A stretch of 64,000 nucleotides of DNA from Clytia hemisphaerica (lineage: Eukaryota; Cnidaria; Hydrozoa; Leptothecata; Clytiidae): assembly GCA_902728285.1 (NCBI GenBank), contig CACVBU010000096.1, positions 551,937 to 615,936 of the forward strand, written 5' to 3'. Shown in pieces: positions 28,801-40,800 of the stretch. Position 1 is the first letter of the stretch. Each line of letters opens with the position of its first letter. A program made the translations under genes and the position numbers. The notes below the pieces were generated by a model. That model ran no database searches. It was not told the DNA's origin and worked only from the letters and a program-made list of their open reading frames with translations.

Positions 28801-31800
28801 CTAAATCCAAAGCAAGTTAATCTTACCAAATATAAAGCTAGACTGGAGTCGTTTATGATCCGTGTAATGCGGTATTATTGGTGTAATAAATATGATAATT
28901 GTTACGGGATAATATCAGTTTGTATACTACTTTTCCCCTTTCATTATTTTTTGGTTAATTGCTACTATGTCTGAATTACTCGCAAACCATGACAGACTAG
29001 TCTATAAAGCCTCAAATATCTCAATCTTGAAATCAGAACAAGGTAAAAACAAAATGGAGATTGTAAGTGCAAAATTTGGGAACAGATTGGACCAAAAAAA
29101 AATTGCAAATATTTGAAAATATTGCGGTTCGGATTATTAGGAACCTTAGAGTAATCACTGTCGGTTACTAATAGGTTACTAGTAGGAAGATTAATCGGTC
29201 ATATACAATCGTGGTTGACAATTTCCTGGAATGGCCCAAGAAAAAGTTCTTAATTTGATTTGATAGTTTATAATTAGAGGAAAAATGGATCTTTCATATG
29301 AATTAGAGAAGGTACCCGCACTAATATTTAGAGGAAATGAATCAACCAGAACTTGTAAAGATAATTAACCCGCATTAAATTAGAGAATTATAATAATACT
29401 AAATGTGATTTTGAGCGTACTGATTGGCTGAAGTAAAAAATATGCCGTCACTCAAATACACTGAATTAAACTCAGTCGCATCCGCTTTAGTTCCAGGCAA
29501 AAAGCAACGCGGTTTAGAACGAATCGACTTTGGAAAATTATTCTTGAATTCATAGTTCAGCTAAAAACTCTACAATAGTGTTATTAATCCTATATTTTAT
29601 AGATTAGAATTGACTTCTTGAAGCAGTAATAATAAAGATATAATGTTTTAGAAAGACTAGTCAAGAAGTAGCTTCAAAATTTGGCCACTCTTTATGTTTT
29701 TTGAACGTGTGTGTGTCCAAAACCAAATTACTTAAGAAATAGAATAATAACCGTATTGCGTAAGTTTTCTTGCCGTTTGTAAGGTCCCGCCAACAAAGTT
29801 TTTGAATCAATGAAAGAACAGCAAAAAATTTGCTTCCTCAAGAGAAAAGCCGACCGCAAAATTTTCTCTGACCTGTCAATTTGCGTGTACAAACATTAAT
29901 TTTCTGTTACCGATAAATTTGCTAGGATAGATAAAAAAAGCCGTCAAGACACGAGAGGGAATCGGCAAATTTTTATTAAAAAATATAAATTTCAGCGAAT
30001 ACAAGAGAGGTTTGAGGCTCAAGTTTACTCTTAGCTATTGTTTTCAAAAGGATCAAAACCAGTAAGCTCAGTTAGTAATAAACTGGACGGACCATTGGAA
30101 GGAGAAGGGGACCAGTATTATGAATCAAGGAGCTTCATTTGTGGCTCTGACGCTTTAGACTACTCAACCATAGTTCCGATTGAGGTCGCAGGAAAGGCAC
30201 GAGGAAAAATTCCCAATCAATCTTGGCATTTCATGGGTGGTACAATGTATTCAATTTGTCAAGCACGAAAGTCAACACCTAATTCACTTCATCTTCCTCT
30301 TTGACAGGTCTTTCAAAAATTTTGATTGAAAAGAAAAAATATTTGACTTAATTTCTTATAACAACAAGTAGAACGAGACATGGCACGGAATGTTGTTTAC
30401 GTCTATGGCTTGCCAAAATTCTCTACCTTCACAATGATGAGTTTTGAGATTTTGACGCGTCGTTTTTTTAATAGGAGAATACAGAATTTGACAATTAGAT
30501 ATAAGCCTAAGGTTGGTTACTAAGGGTATCGATATTTTGCGTGCCGGAACTTTTCACATACTTTGAGAGCAAAACAACAACAGGAAAACAACAAGAAATG
30601 ACTGACAGAAGAAATGATTTTGTTGTGAATAAACCAGTGTCGGCCATAACTAGTCAAGACATTTTTGGGTCATTTTTCCAACTTACAATATTAAACAAGC
30701 TAAATTTATGTATCATAATTTTAAAGATTTGCTATTGCCGTTTTAATCAAAGTCACCCCTTTCCACCGGGAATAATGACGTTTTCCAACCCCCCTTTCAT
30801 GGACGCCAATCAGATGCCATAATAAAAACGTATACAGTAAATTGGACTAGGACTGGATGTGAGGGTATGAAGAAAAAGTATTTTCCAGGTCAATAATTCT
30901 GGTCTTTTATGTCCAAGTGGTTTGAATCTTTAGTCCTAACCGAACCAGTAAGAAAATGGTCGGTCTCTATACTTGAGATATAATCAAAGTACTTTAATGG
31001 TTTACAAGATAATATGAAGTACAAGTAGTCCGAAACAAAAACAAAACACTGACACAAATTTCGCAATACATACTTGAATGTATGTACAGTATCCATTTTC
31101 ACTTTAACGTCATACAATGATCATATAACAACCCCAAAAAACGAGGCCAAAAAATCAATTCATTTTTTTGGGAATCGGCCTATTATGGTGAACAGTTCTC
31201 TTCACCTTAGAACAATTTTATAAGAACAAAGGAGACCCATAAACACTAAATAAGAACCAAAACCAAGGAACCAACGACCCCAAGTTTAGACTGACTGAAC
31301 TTTAAAGCAAATTAATTGGCATGAAATGTTAGATACCGAGCCCAAAATACCGATTTCACCAATAAATAAGAACAGGATACAAAGAATTCGAGGGTCACAT
31401 TGCTAATCATATTAAAACTGTTATCAAACTCTCAAGCCTAACAATATTTTACCGGAAAATTTAACAATGTACCTTAATGATAAAAAAGGGGGCAGACTAC
31501 GAAGATTGTAGAAGGGCATGTTTTAGATGATCGGCAAAAGGGCGTGTCTTTGATGTTCGAAGGGCGTATCATTTATTGACCAAATAGACTGCTCATTTTT
31601 CACGACAGTTATCCGACTTTCACTTTCACTTTCAAAACCGACACAGACTATATTCTAAGAATTCCAAAAACAAATAACAAAAGAGGCCTCAATGACCAGT
31701 CAAAAGACATATTTGGAAAAAAAAAGGACACTTAAAAAAGAGAGGGATTGATATTTTCCTAAAAAGCAAAGAGAAAACACGATCTAGGTCACTCAATCAA

Positions 31801-34800
31801 GGATTGGTTTGTTTTGGCAGCATTTACTATCAGAGTAAACAAGGGAAAGCGTCACCACAAAAACAAGTCATGTAAGTATTTCGTTCGTTCGTACCTTAAA
31901 AACAAAAATATCATATTACATGTTACTAAACGTTTTTATTTTCTGTTGTTTTTTTTTCATTTGTTTTTTTAGTAAAGTGTATACCAACACCCATATTTTT
32001 GATGGGAATTTTGTTGTTTTTGTGATTCTTGGACTTACGCAATCTTTTATAAGAGGTTTTGGCACGAGGAAACGAATGGTTTAGAATAAATAAAACAGAC
32101 AGCTTCATGTGAAGTAAGTTTATAAGAATGTAAACTTTAAAAGAACACGGGTAATACCCGGAGGAAGGGCACTCAAGGTAAACGAACGACCAACCGTACG
32201 TTCAGCCCTTAAGGGTCCTTTTTCCAAGCTTCCCAAAGTGCACTGTAAGGGTCAAAATGAGCTAAGATGAGAAAAAGTGTACTTTATGGGTATAAAATTT
32301 GTAAAATCTGACCAAACTCCGCCTTGAAATGGTCAAAAACTTTGAAAAAGCGCACCGTTAGGGTCGATCAATTGGCTAACTTTTCTCTGCACTGTAAGGG
32401 TCCGATTTCGAAGACCTAACTTTAGGCCGCACGTACGGTCGTTTAAGAATCGAGTGCCCCCCCCCCCGGGGGGTTGATAAGTAAGTCGGAGTCCGCAGTC
32501 GGAGGCGACCCGAAGGCTTCTCTTTCGATAGCTATCTACCTGAAGGTAGGGAAGGGCGCCACTCTTTCTCCCTGGATTGCTCCATTTACCCTTGATCCTT
32601 CTCTTAATTGCTGAACATCAAGCAGAGAGGCATTTTTGAAATCTTTGGTATAACCCAGCTGGCGGTTGAACCCACAACCTTGCGCACCACTGCAATACGG
32701 TCGCTTGATAACATTGTTGTAATGTTGCTATTTTCTGTTCTTAGCATTCTTCTCGATAAAATCTAGATACCTGGACATTGGCACAAACTGGTCTAATATT
32801 TCATCCAACATTTGAAAAATGGATCAAGTTAGGTTATATATTGGACCGGTTTGCTTGCTCTAGTCTTTAGTGGGCCGATTAATCACTTATTGCCCAATTA
32901 TTTGAAATCGGCCCACATTTTTCGCAGTATAAATAGGCTCTTAACACAGATTCGAATTTTTTTAAGAATCTTCGAATACTTTCAAAATGCTTTGAATTTA
33001 TTCAAAGGTTCAGTAAGAAACTGAGTATACGATTAATCCGGAATAACATAACTTTCTCTTGCAATTTCGAAAAAGAGACCCTTGGGCTATTTTTCCCAAA
33101 TTGCCAGAGAAGTCAAACGATTACTAATACTAATAAGATTTTGGCATAATTCCTCGTTATTGCTAATTACTTCCTTTTGGTAATAGCTTGATCGTCAACG
33201 TTTCACTAATTAATCAGTAGAATTGTTTTTCTTCCAGAATTCGTGTAATTTTCCAATACTGATAACACTATGTTATATTAAATGACGAAGTTCACTTGTT
33301 GTAGTGTTTTGAGATTGAGACATCAAGGGGGTATATTTTCTCAAAATCTGAGATTTGTATTCAGTTAGGAAGTCAGGTAGCTAGGTAGAAATATTTTGTT
33401 CTGAAGTTATTCTTAATATACCTCTGTTCGTCATTTTTTCAAACAACATACTTAACAACAACATGGAAATCAAATCCTCGGGTTGTATAAACTACAGCTG
33501 AGTCCAACTCGAAACTCGAATGTTTCGTGGTGCTTTCATTTAAAAATTTCTTACAAACCTTACTCCATGACTCGAAATTTTCTTAACAAATTTGTGTTCC
33601 TCGTGCTTGTTCGAGCCTCGTTTTGTTCTCTTATGAAAACGAACAATTTTTTTTTTACTCAGGTAAAAGGACTAATATCAACAGATGAGCAGTTGGTAAC
33701 AAGGTATCGAAAGAAAGTGAAAATCAGGAGAATGACACATCAAACAAAATCCTCAACAAAGAAGAAAAAACATTCGCAACATCGTCAGGATTTAGTTCCA
33801 GTTAAAATCAAAAGGAGACTGGAATCAGATGATGGTTTATTAAACAAAGAACTAGAACGAGCTTACCACAGTTCTGAACCAGGGTTCCACAGTTCTGGCA
33901 AATACTACACAATGTTTGATACCGATGAAGAGGGTTTGGAGGAATTCAATGCGAATCTATTTGTCCACCGTTACAGTAAACATTCGAAAAAAGTGAAATG
34001 GAAAGTTATCAAATTGAAAACTCAAGACGAAAGAAGCCTCGTTATGAGGTTGTACCACCGATCCATGATAAAGTATCATTTTGAAACAAGTCGTTGGTTT
34101 TTGTTTGAAAAGAAAGGTTCAAAAACCACCTCAGTCCACAGTGGCTATTTAAGTTATCTTTTTGATGAACCACACAAAGTTATTGAGAGATTTTATGAAG
34201 AGATACAAGATACTTCAATTGAACTGTCCTATCCGGTGGTCGGCAATTCAAGATACAGTATTGTAACCTGTAATTTTCACCAAGATAGTATCTATGGTAA
34301 TTTTCTTTCATTACTGGTCGTGTATGGAGATGGGAACCAGTCATACTATTGTGTTGATATACTACATTTCAATCAAAAAACAGTGTCCCATTTCAAAAGA
34401 ATCAGTAAAATTGATCTAGGCCTGCCTTTAAAACAAAGTCCAGGTGGTTATCATTTTTACCTAGACTTGAAGTCAGACATCCTTTACATAAAAATGTATC
34501 ATGAAAAAGTCCTAGTGGCTTATGATTTTAACGGGAGTCTGATTTCCAAGTGCAAAAACATGGAGTCGGGTTATTGTCAGTTTAAGGATTCCGTTTTCTA
34601 CATAGACAAGACAGAGGATATTGCAAATCCAAGTAATATCCTAAAATTCTTCAACATTATCGATGTCAAAAATCAAATAAGTATCATAAATACTGTAGAA
34701 ATAAAGAAAACTCGAGACGGAGTTAAATTCCATATTTTTGGGATTATTAAAGCGTTTGACAAATGTTATTTACTGAAAGTTGATGACATATACGACCGCG

Positions 34801-37800
34801 GAAATAATCATCAATTTCAACTGATTGACCCCCAAACTGGTAAATGTGTCTTAACTTACATTAATCGTATAAAAAAGATTTCGATTGTGTTCATTTCAAC
34901 TGGAATATGTATGAAATTATCTTATGGGAGAGGGATTTCCCATTCGAAGTAGCAAAGATCCCATTGTTTCCTGACTACAGTTTAAAGCATCAAGCTCGTT
35001 TAGCTTGTCTACGATTTTACAGTGACAAACAACTAACAGAATACCTTCCAAATTGTTTAGTAAGATATTTAGGTGTATTTGATGAAAGGAAAATGATATC
35101 ATCATTAGAAAACTGTGAAATGAAGCGAAAAAATGTCAAAGTAGATGAAGAAGAAGAATCTTCTGTCAAGAAGAAGAAAAACAAATCGATTATTGCTGCC
35201 GAAGAAAACAACTTAAGAGAACAAGGTTCAAGCAGTAGCAAGCAGTGATGACAAAGGAACAAACATTACTTCAGATGACATTCATTTAAGAAGAGCGAAC
35301 AAAAAAAAACCTTTTGGTTATAAAGTATATTCTTTTTCTTTAATGACAAGTAACTTTTTATTAAGGCTTGGCTTTTCTAATTATTTTTTGGCATTTTCAT
35401 ATTATCCCAGAACAGTTATGATATCACCATAATAACACTTACATCATTGTTTTACACAGATTTTAAACAACTCCAGTCGCTTGTTAACGCCTTACAAATT
35501 TAGAACCACGCCTTTTAAAAACAGTATAAAGGATGGAAAGAATAAACAAATACATGGGAAGTGTAACACGAGAACCCCTAGCTTCAGAGTATTTTTCAAG
35601 CGCTTTTTTACCACCGTTATTCGGTGGTAAAAACTCAATTTTAATCAATTTTCTAAGATGGAGAAATGGCGATACCAAAACTCTGAAATATCAACTCGTT
35701 TTATTGCAATGAGTCTAACAATTTAGCAAGGTTGTTTTTCAAAATCAAGTTAGAATTTTTAGGCTTTTAAGATACATGAAAATAACTATTTTGGACATTA
35801 TAAAAGAGGGCAGACATTTCCTTCGCCACCCAACCATGGTGGGTGGATATTATACCACTACCTTGAAACTCAATTTTTCAGACAAAACGGTGGTAAGGAA
35901 AAGTGCTTGGAAAATACCCTGCTAGCTTTTGTAAACAAAAGGAGAAACTATTTTTCCAATAATCAATATTTCTTGCTTTGTCAAGCAATCGTCGAAAAAA
36001 AAAATTACAAACGTCATTTTGTAAAAATGTCCAGCTTCAAATTAAGAAGTAGTATCATACTTTAATCACAATAGCAATTGTAAATGAAAAATATTTAAAA
36101 TCATACAATAAGTGCACAATCTTTAGCACACGTTTTTTTTATGAGAACATCCAAAATTTTTGAAGCCTTCGGATGTTCTTAAGCTTTTGAGTTTGAAGAC
36201 TAAAAATATTCTTAACATGTTTTTATTTTCGCCATTTTTTGAGTATTTTTGTCTATTTCCCTATGAAATCGGGTGTTTTTGAGTCCGCAAAGCCTTAAAA
36301 TGTTCTTAACTTGTTCTTAACATTTTGGCCATCGAAGCCTTACGTTCTTATATAGTTTGTTCTTATAAAAAAAAGTGTAGTCTTAGGGTCTACTTAACCA
36401 GGTAGTGATCATTTCTTTACTTTGTGGAGATTTTTTTTAATGAAAGAAATTAAGTTAATTAATAAAATTAATAACACTTAGGCGTGTTGTTGATTTTACA
36501 TTATGTCTGTTATGTCTCTTCGTTATTATCTATTATACTTTAAATTTTTGTAATACGCATTACTTATTTATGAAATGGCATCTAGGATGTAGACAAGCCT
36601 AGAACTGTCTAAAAGTCCTGGAATTATCCAATTACCAGCTAACATGTCAAATTATTGTCATTATTTCATTATTTAGGCTTACCAGTGAATACCCCTTAAA
36701 ACCTACAAAAGGTATATCCTCTATCTGAAAATTTACGTGAAATTTTTGCGTGAAATTTTTGAGGATGAAACTTTTTTTGTGTTGAAAGTACACTCTCTAT
36801 GGTTTTCTTCCCTAGCAGTGATGTTTTGTAGAAACCAGTTTTCAGTTTTTCACGAGAAAGTGAAAAAATGCCCCTTTAGCTATTTACCCTTACCCCCCCC
36901 CCCCCCCTTAAAACCTACAAAAAATAGTTTTTCTCGAATAAATTTTTATAAATAGTCCTTTTGGTTTCAAATTTTGAACAGTGATTCACTGCAAAGTTAC
37001 TTATGTTACAGTTAGATCATTGGTACCTAAATATTTTCAAAACTGTACGTTAAAATCAAAATACAACTTAAAACCTAAACTATTACACCTAAAATCTACA
37101 AACATTGACCCCTTACTCACAACTTACTGAAACTGTTAAATTGCAATTCAGGTTCTGAGCCGTGATTCAATTGATCAAAGACTTGCTAAAATCAGGCGCA
37201 ATTGAATAATGGGTATGGAATCCTAAAAAATACAAATATTGTTTTGGGAATGGATTTTAGCAATAAAATCCATTTCCAAAAACAATATTTGTATTTTTTA
37301 GGATTCCATACCCATTATTCAATTGCGCCAGTTTTTAGTCAAAAACAGCTTTGAACAGCTTTGAAGGATCAAAACTTGACTTCATTTTTTACTTATGGTA
37401 CTAATGTTTTTCTAAATCTCCATCAAATTGATGGTATGCAATATGGCTGTTTTGAGAAAGTCGATTTTTAGATTTTATACCATAGTGAGCTTTAAAATAG
37501 AACTTTGAGAGCCGAACGTTTTCTTTGGGGTCTAACCATGAAGAAGAAAATGATTCTTTCATACCTACCATAAGTATAGGTACCTAAAGGTTTTATGACC
37601 TTAAATTCAATTCTTTAATCTCTAGGTCCGAAAAACTTGGGTTGTTAAAGGGATGTTTGATAAAATTTTGAATAACTTATAACTTAATAACGAATTTTAC
37701 GACACTTTGCGATGATTGAAATTCTCGAAATTGGGTATTTTATGAAATACATTTATAAGAGGTTGTAAAACGGTAAATTATACAAAATTAAATCAAGCTT

Positions 37801-40800
37801 GGTGGCTAAGAGAGCCCAAAATCAAACTTTTTAGGTTTTAAGGGGTATGTGGTTTTAATAAGGGGTATCTACTGGTATAACATGTTTTTCACCTTAGATT
37901 TCAGTCCGTACTAAAATGAAAGTACTAGTGCAGGGTTGCCACAGGTTTGCTAAGTTGAAAATTTCAGACTTTATGCCTCAAAACCCACATTTTTCCAGAT
38001 TTTAGTAGACAGGATTATTTCCTTAAAATTCCATACTTTTTCCAAACAGGTATGTCGATACCATACTTCCAGATATTTCTGGCAGACATAGCAACCCTCT
38101 AGTGATCACTATCATTGGCTTAACTTTTGTTGGTAACAACTGATTGTTTGGAACCCTTGATTAATCTCATCTTTCGAAAACAACTCGCCATCAAATTTCT
38201 CATGATGCTACGGTAATTTTGATTCTTGAAAACATAAATTCCTGGATTGACGATAGTTCTTAAAGACAAGACAAAGAGTCCGTATTTTATTGAGCCAAAC
38301 TGTTCTTTTTCACCCCCTGAGAGAATAAATGCGACGGCTAATATCACTGTAGCTAAGCAGCAGCCGAAGAAAACGGCCATCAAAAGTAAGATATTCTTGA
38401 TGACGCGTCTTTCAATGTCTGACAATAGACCAATTTTCTTTCTCTCTTGAATGACTCTTCTTACTGGAGAGGATACTTTTTTCGGAAAACTTTCAACATC
38501 TTTTTCCTCTGTAGATTTATTCCCATCCGAGGTTGTCTCTGCTGAATTGTCAATGTTGTGTTTTCCTATACCTTCATTCTCACTAGAGATCGTTTTCTCA
38601 GATACATCACTTTCAATTTTAACAGTGTTATTAACATTTTTGTTTTGCGAGTCAGCTGCTTGAGAAGAAGTAACAGTTGGAACAACACTTTTCTGACCAA
38701 ATCCTGATTTGGGGTTCTCCACTCGGCGCCGCGAAGCCTTCATTTCACGAACAATTAACACGTAGAACAAAGGTAACGTAATGAGGACCAATAGAAACAT
38801 AGTGATATTTGTTACCGCAGAAATGTGAAGGTCGATGAAAAGAAAACATGGATTGGTTATCGAAAACAGATGTATGAGAGATACCAATATAGTGACTCGT
38901 TTTTTGGATAAAATCTGGTCATATGTAGATGGTCTGGAAACCTTGAGGTAGTTATTGACAGCAATGAGTAAAATGATTAAGGATGATGACCAGAAATATA
39001 CAGCATCTAAGTACAAGATACTCAATGGTTTTGCCACCAAACCAGGCTTTGTGAGATATGTCACAACTTTTGACGGTAAGGTGACGAAACAGAGAAATAA
39101 ATCTGAAATGTTGAGTCCTAATAAAAGTCTTTCTTGGTTTCGGAGCCCCAAGATGTTCCTCGAACGGTATTTCAGTAAACAATAGAAAGCAACAACATTC
39201 GCTATTCCTCCAATGAGTGAGATAGGTATGTAACCCAAACCCAAGTAATAAAATCCCATTTTTTCCTTGTCAATGATTCTGCTGTGTCTGTTACATCAAG
39301 GCTTGAATTGTGAAGAGCCAGGCGAAAACAAAGTTTCACCAAAAAAGGACAGTATTTTTATATATATCCAATATTAAAATGTCACAAAAGTAAGTAAAAT
39401 AAAATAACAAAAGCCAATAGAAAGAACTCTCCATGGTAACAAGACAACAGTAACACATATGCAGTTTTACACCAGCCTGTACTGATCAAAATTACTATTG
39501 CAAATACATCAACCCTTTCTGTGCCAATGTCGGACACTTGGCTTTTCTAGGAGGGGTGAGGGGCGAGGGCGTTTTCTTTAATCGACAGAAAAATAATTGA
39601 AATTATGGCCTTAAACAGCTTTCGCTAAAACAGTCAAAAGGAAAGACAGAGCTTTCATAAAGTATGTGCCCTTTTTGAAGTTTTTTTATTAGAGTCTGTC
39701 CTCCAGCGAGTTTATTTGGAGTTTTACCATTGGTACCCTTTCCATCGATTTAGTCAGCTCTGCGCAATGATTGTTTTAAAGTTTGAATTAGTCTACAAAT
39801 GAAGATATATAAACAGACCTTGTAAGAGTGCAGTCTGTAAAACTGAAGTCATAGGCAGTCTACAAGTAGAATTTGTTTGTAGAAAATAATCTTTATTCAC
39901 ATTTGATGATCACATTTTGCGTGATGGTTTTTATTTTTTTTATTTTTGAAGAGAAATATATTAAATTGAAAGTTTGAGCCTGTCAGTATTCCAAAAGAAA
40001 ACGGTCCTGGCCTCTAAAGGGTTAAGGCGCAGGGATCAGAGAAACAGAATGATAGCTTAAAAAAAACTGAGATTTTTCATGAATTTTTAAACTCCTTTTT
40101 TAAATGAAAATGAAATTTCAAAATTTGATACTGTACTAAAGAAAAATAGGTTCTTTATAAATAATTTGACATTTTCCCTCTATTCTCACAGTCTTTACCA
40201 TATTATTCCTTAAATTACAGAAAGAAGTTTTTTTTCAACCGCTTATCCTCAACACCATTGTTATAAAAATGCATTAATTATTAAAATTAAGCCAAATAGA
40301 AAACCAGTATTTGGCACCTTGTAAAAGTTCAGTCTGCAAAATACCTATCATTCATCCCCTCATTCATGGATAATTTAAAAACTTTTTGTTATTGTCACCC
40401 CTTTAGTGGTATGAATTTGTCTCAAGTGCAGCCAATAATACTTTTAAGGGAACTAATATTTCGATAACTATTTTTTTTCCCTAAGAAAAAGTGGTTTTTT
40501 GACCTCGAACCGCGAATATTAGTTCCGTGAAAATTAGTTTCCCTAAAAGCTGTATGTAATAATACTTAACATATTTTATAAAATTAACCATCATCCATAA
40601 AACTTTAAGATAATATTCTTTAAACATAAATAGAGCAGGCCTTTTAAATATTTTTATTAACAGTCTGACGGATCTACAGCAAGGTTTTAATTTTGGTATG
40701 GTTTTGTTATTGCCATACCCGGTAGATAAGAAAAAAATCTTAATTAAGATAAAACCTACCTGCATGGTATCAAAAGCTGACGAGTGCGCCATCATTGAAT

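Larger units (their letters stand above)
15853..40759 (-). other. CEP290: Giant CEP290 intron 29 (24.9 kb) hosting nested genes and many transposons
   Basis: This interval separates exon 29 (donor GTAGGT at 40,759) from exon 30 (acceptor TTTTCAG at 15,853). The next largest CEP290 introns here are about 2-2.5 kb. It contains three coding candidates (two GPCRs and one unrecognised gene) and most of the short-word TIR elements. Outside the listed features, 20.6-22.9 kb, 23.1-25.5 kb, 26.9-27.7 kb, 28.8-32.1 kb and 39.3-40.7 kb contain AT-rich sequence in which I see no supported gene. Confidence 0.9.

Noticed and set aside
33483..33731. Long ORF start ([12 protein letters not shown]...) as the real N-terminus
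   Set aside because: This part overlaps a MITE also seen at 15.5 kb and precedes a likely splice acceptor; the coding character begins further right.
15853..40759. End of one gene and start of another coiled-coil gene rather than one intron
   Set aside because: Exons 29 and 30 continue the same CEP290 alignment in phase, and no start, stop or polyadenylation context separates them.
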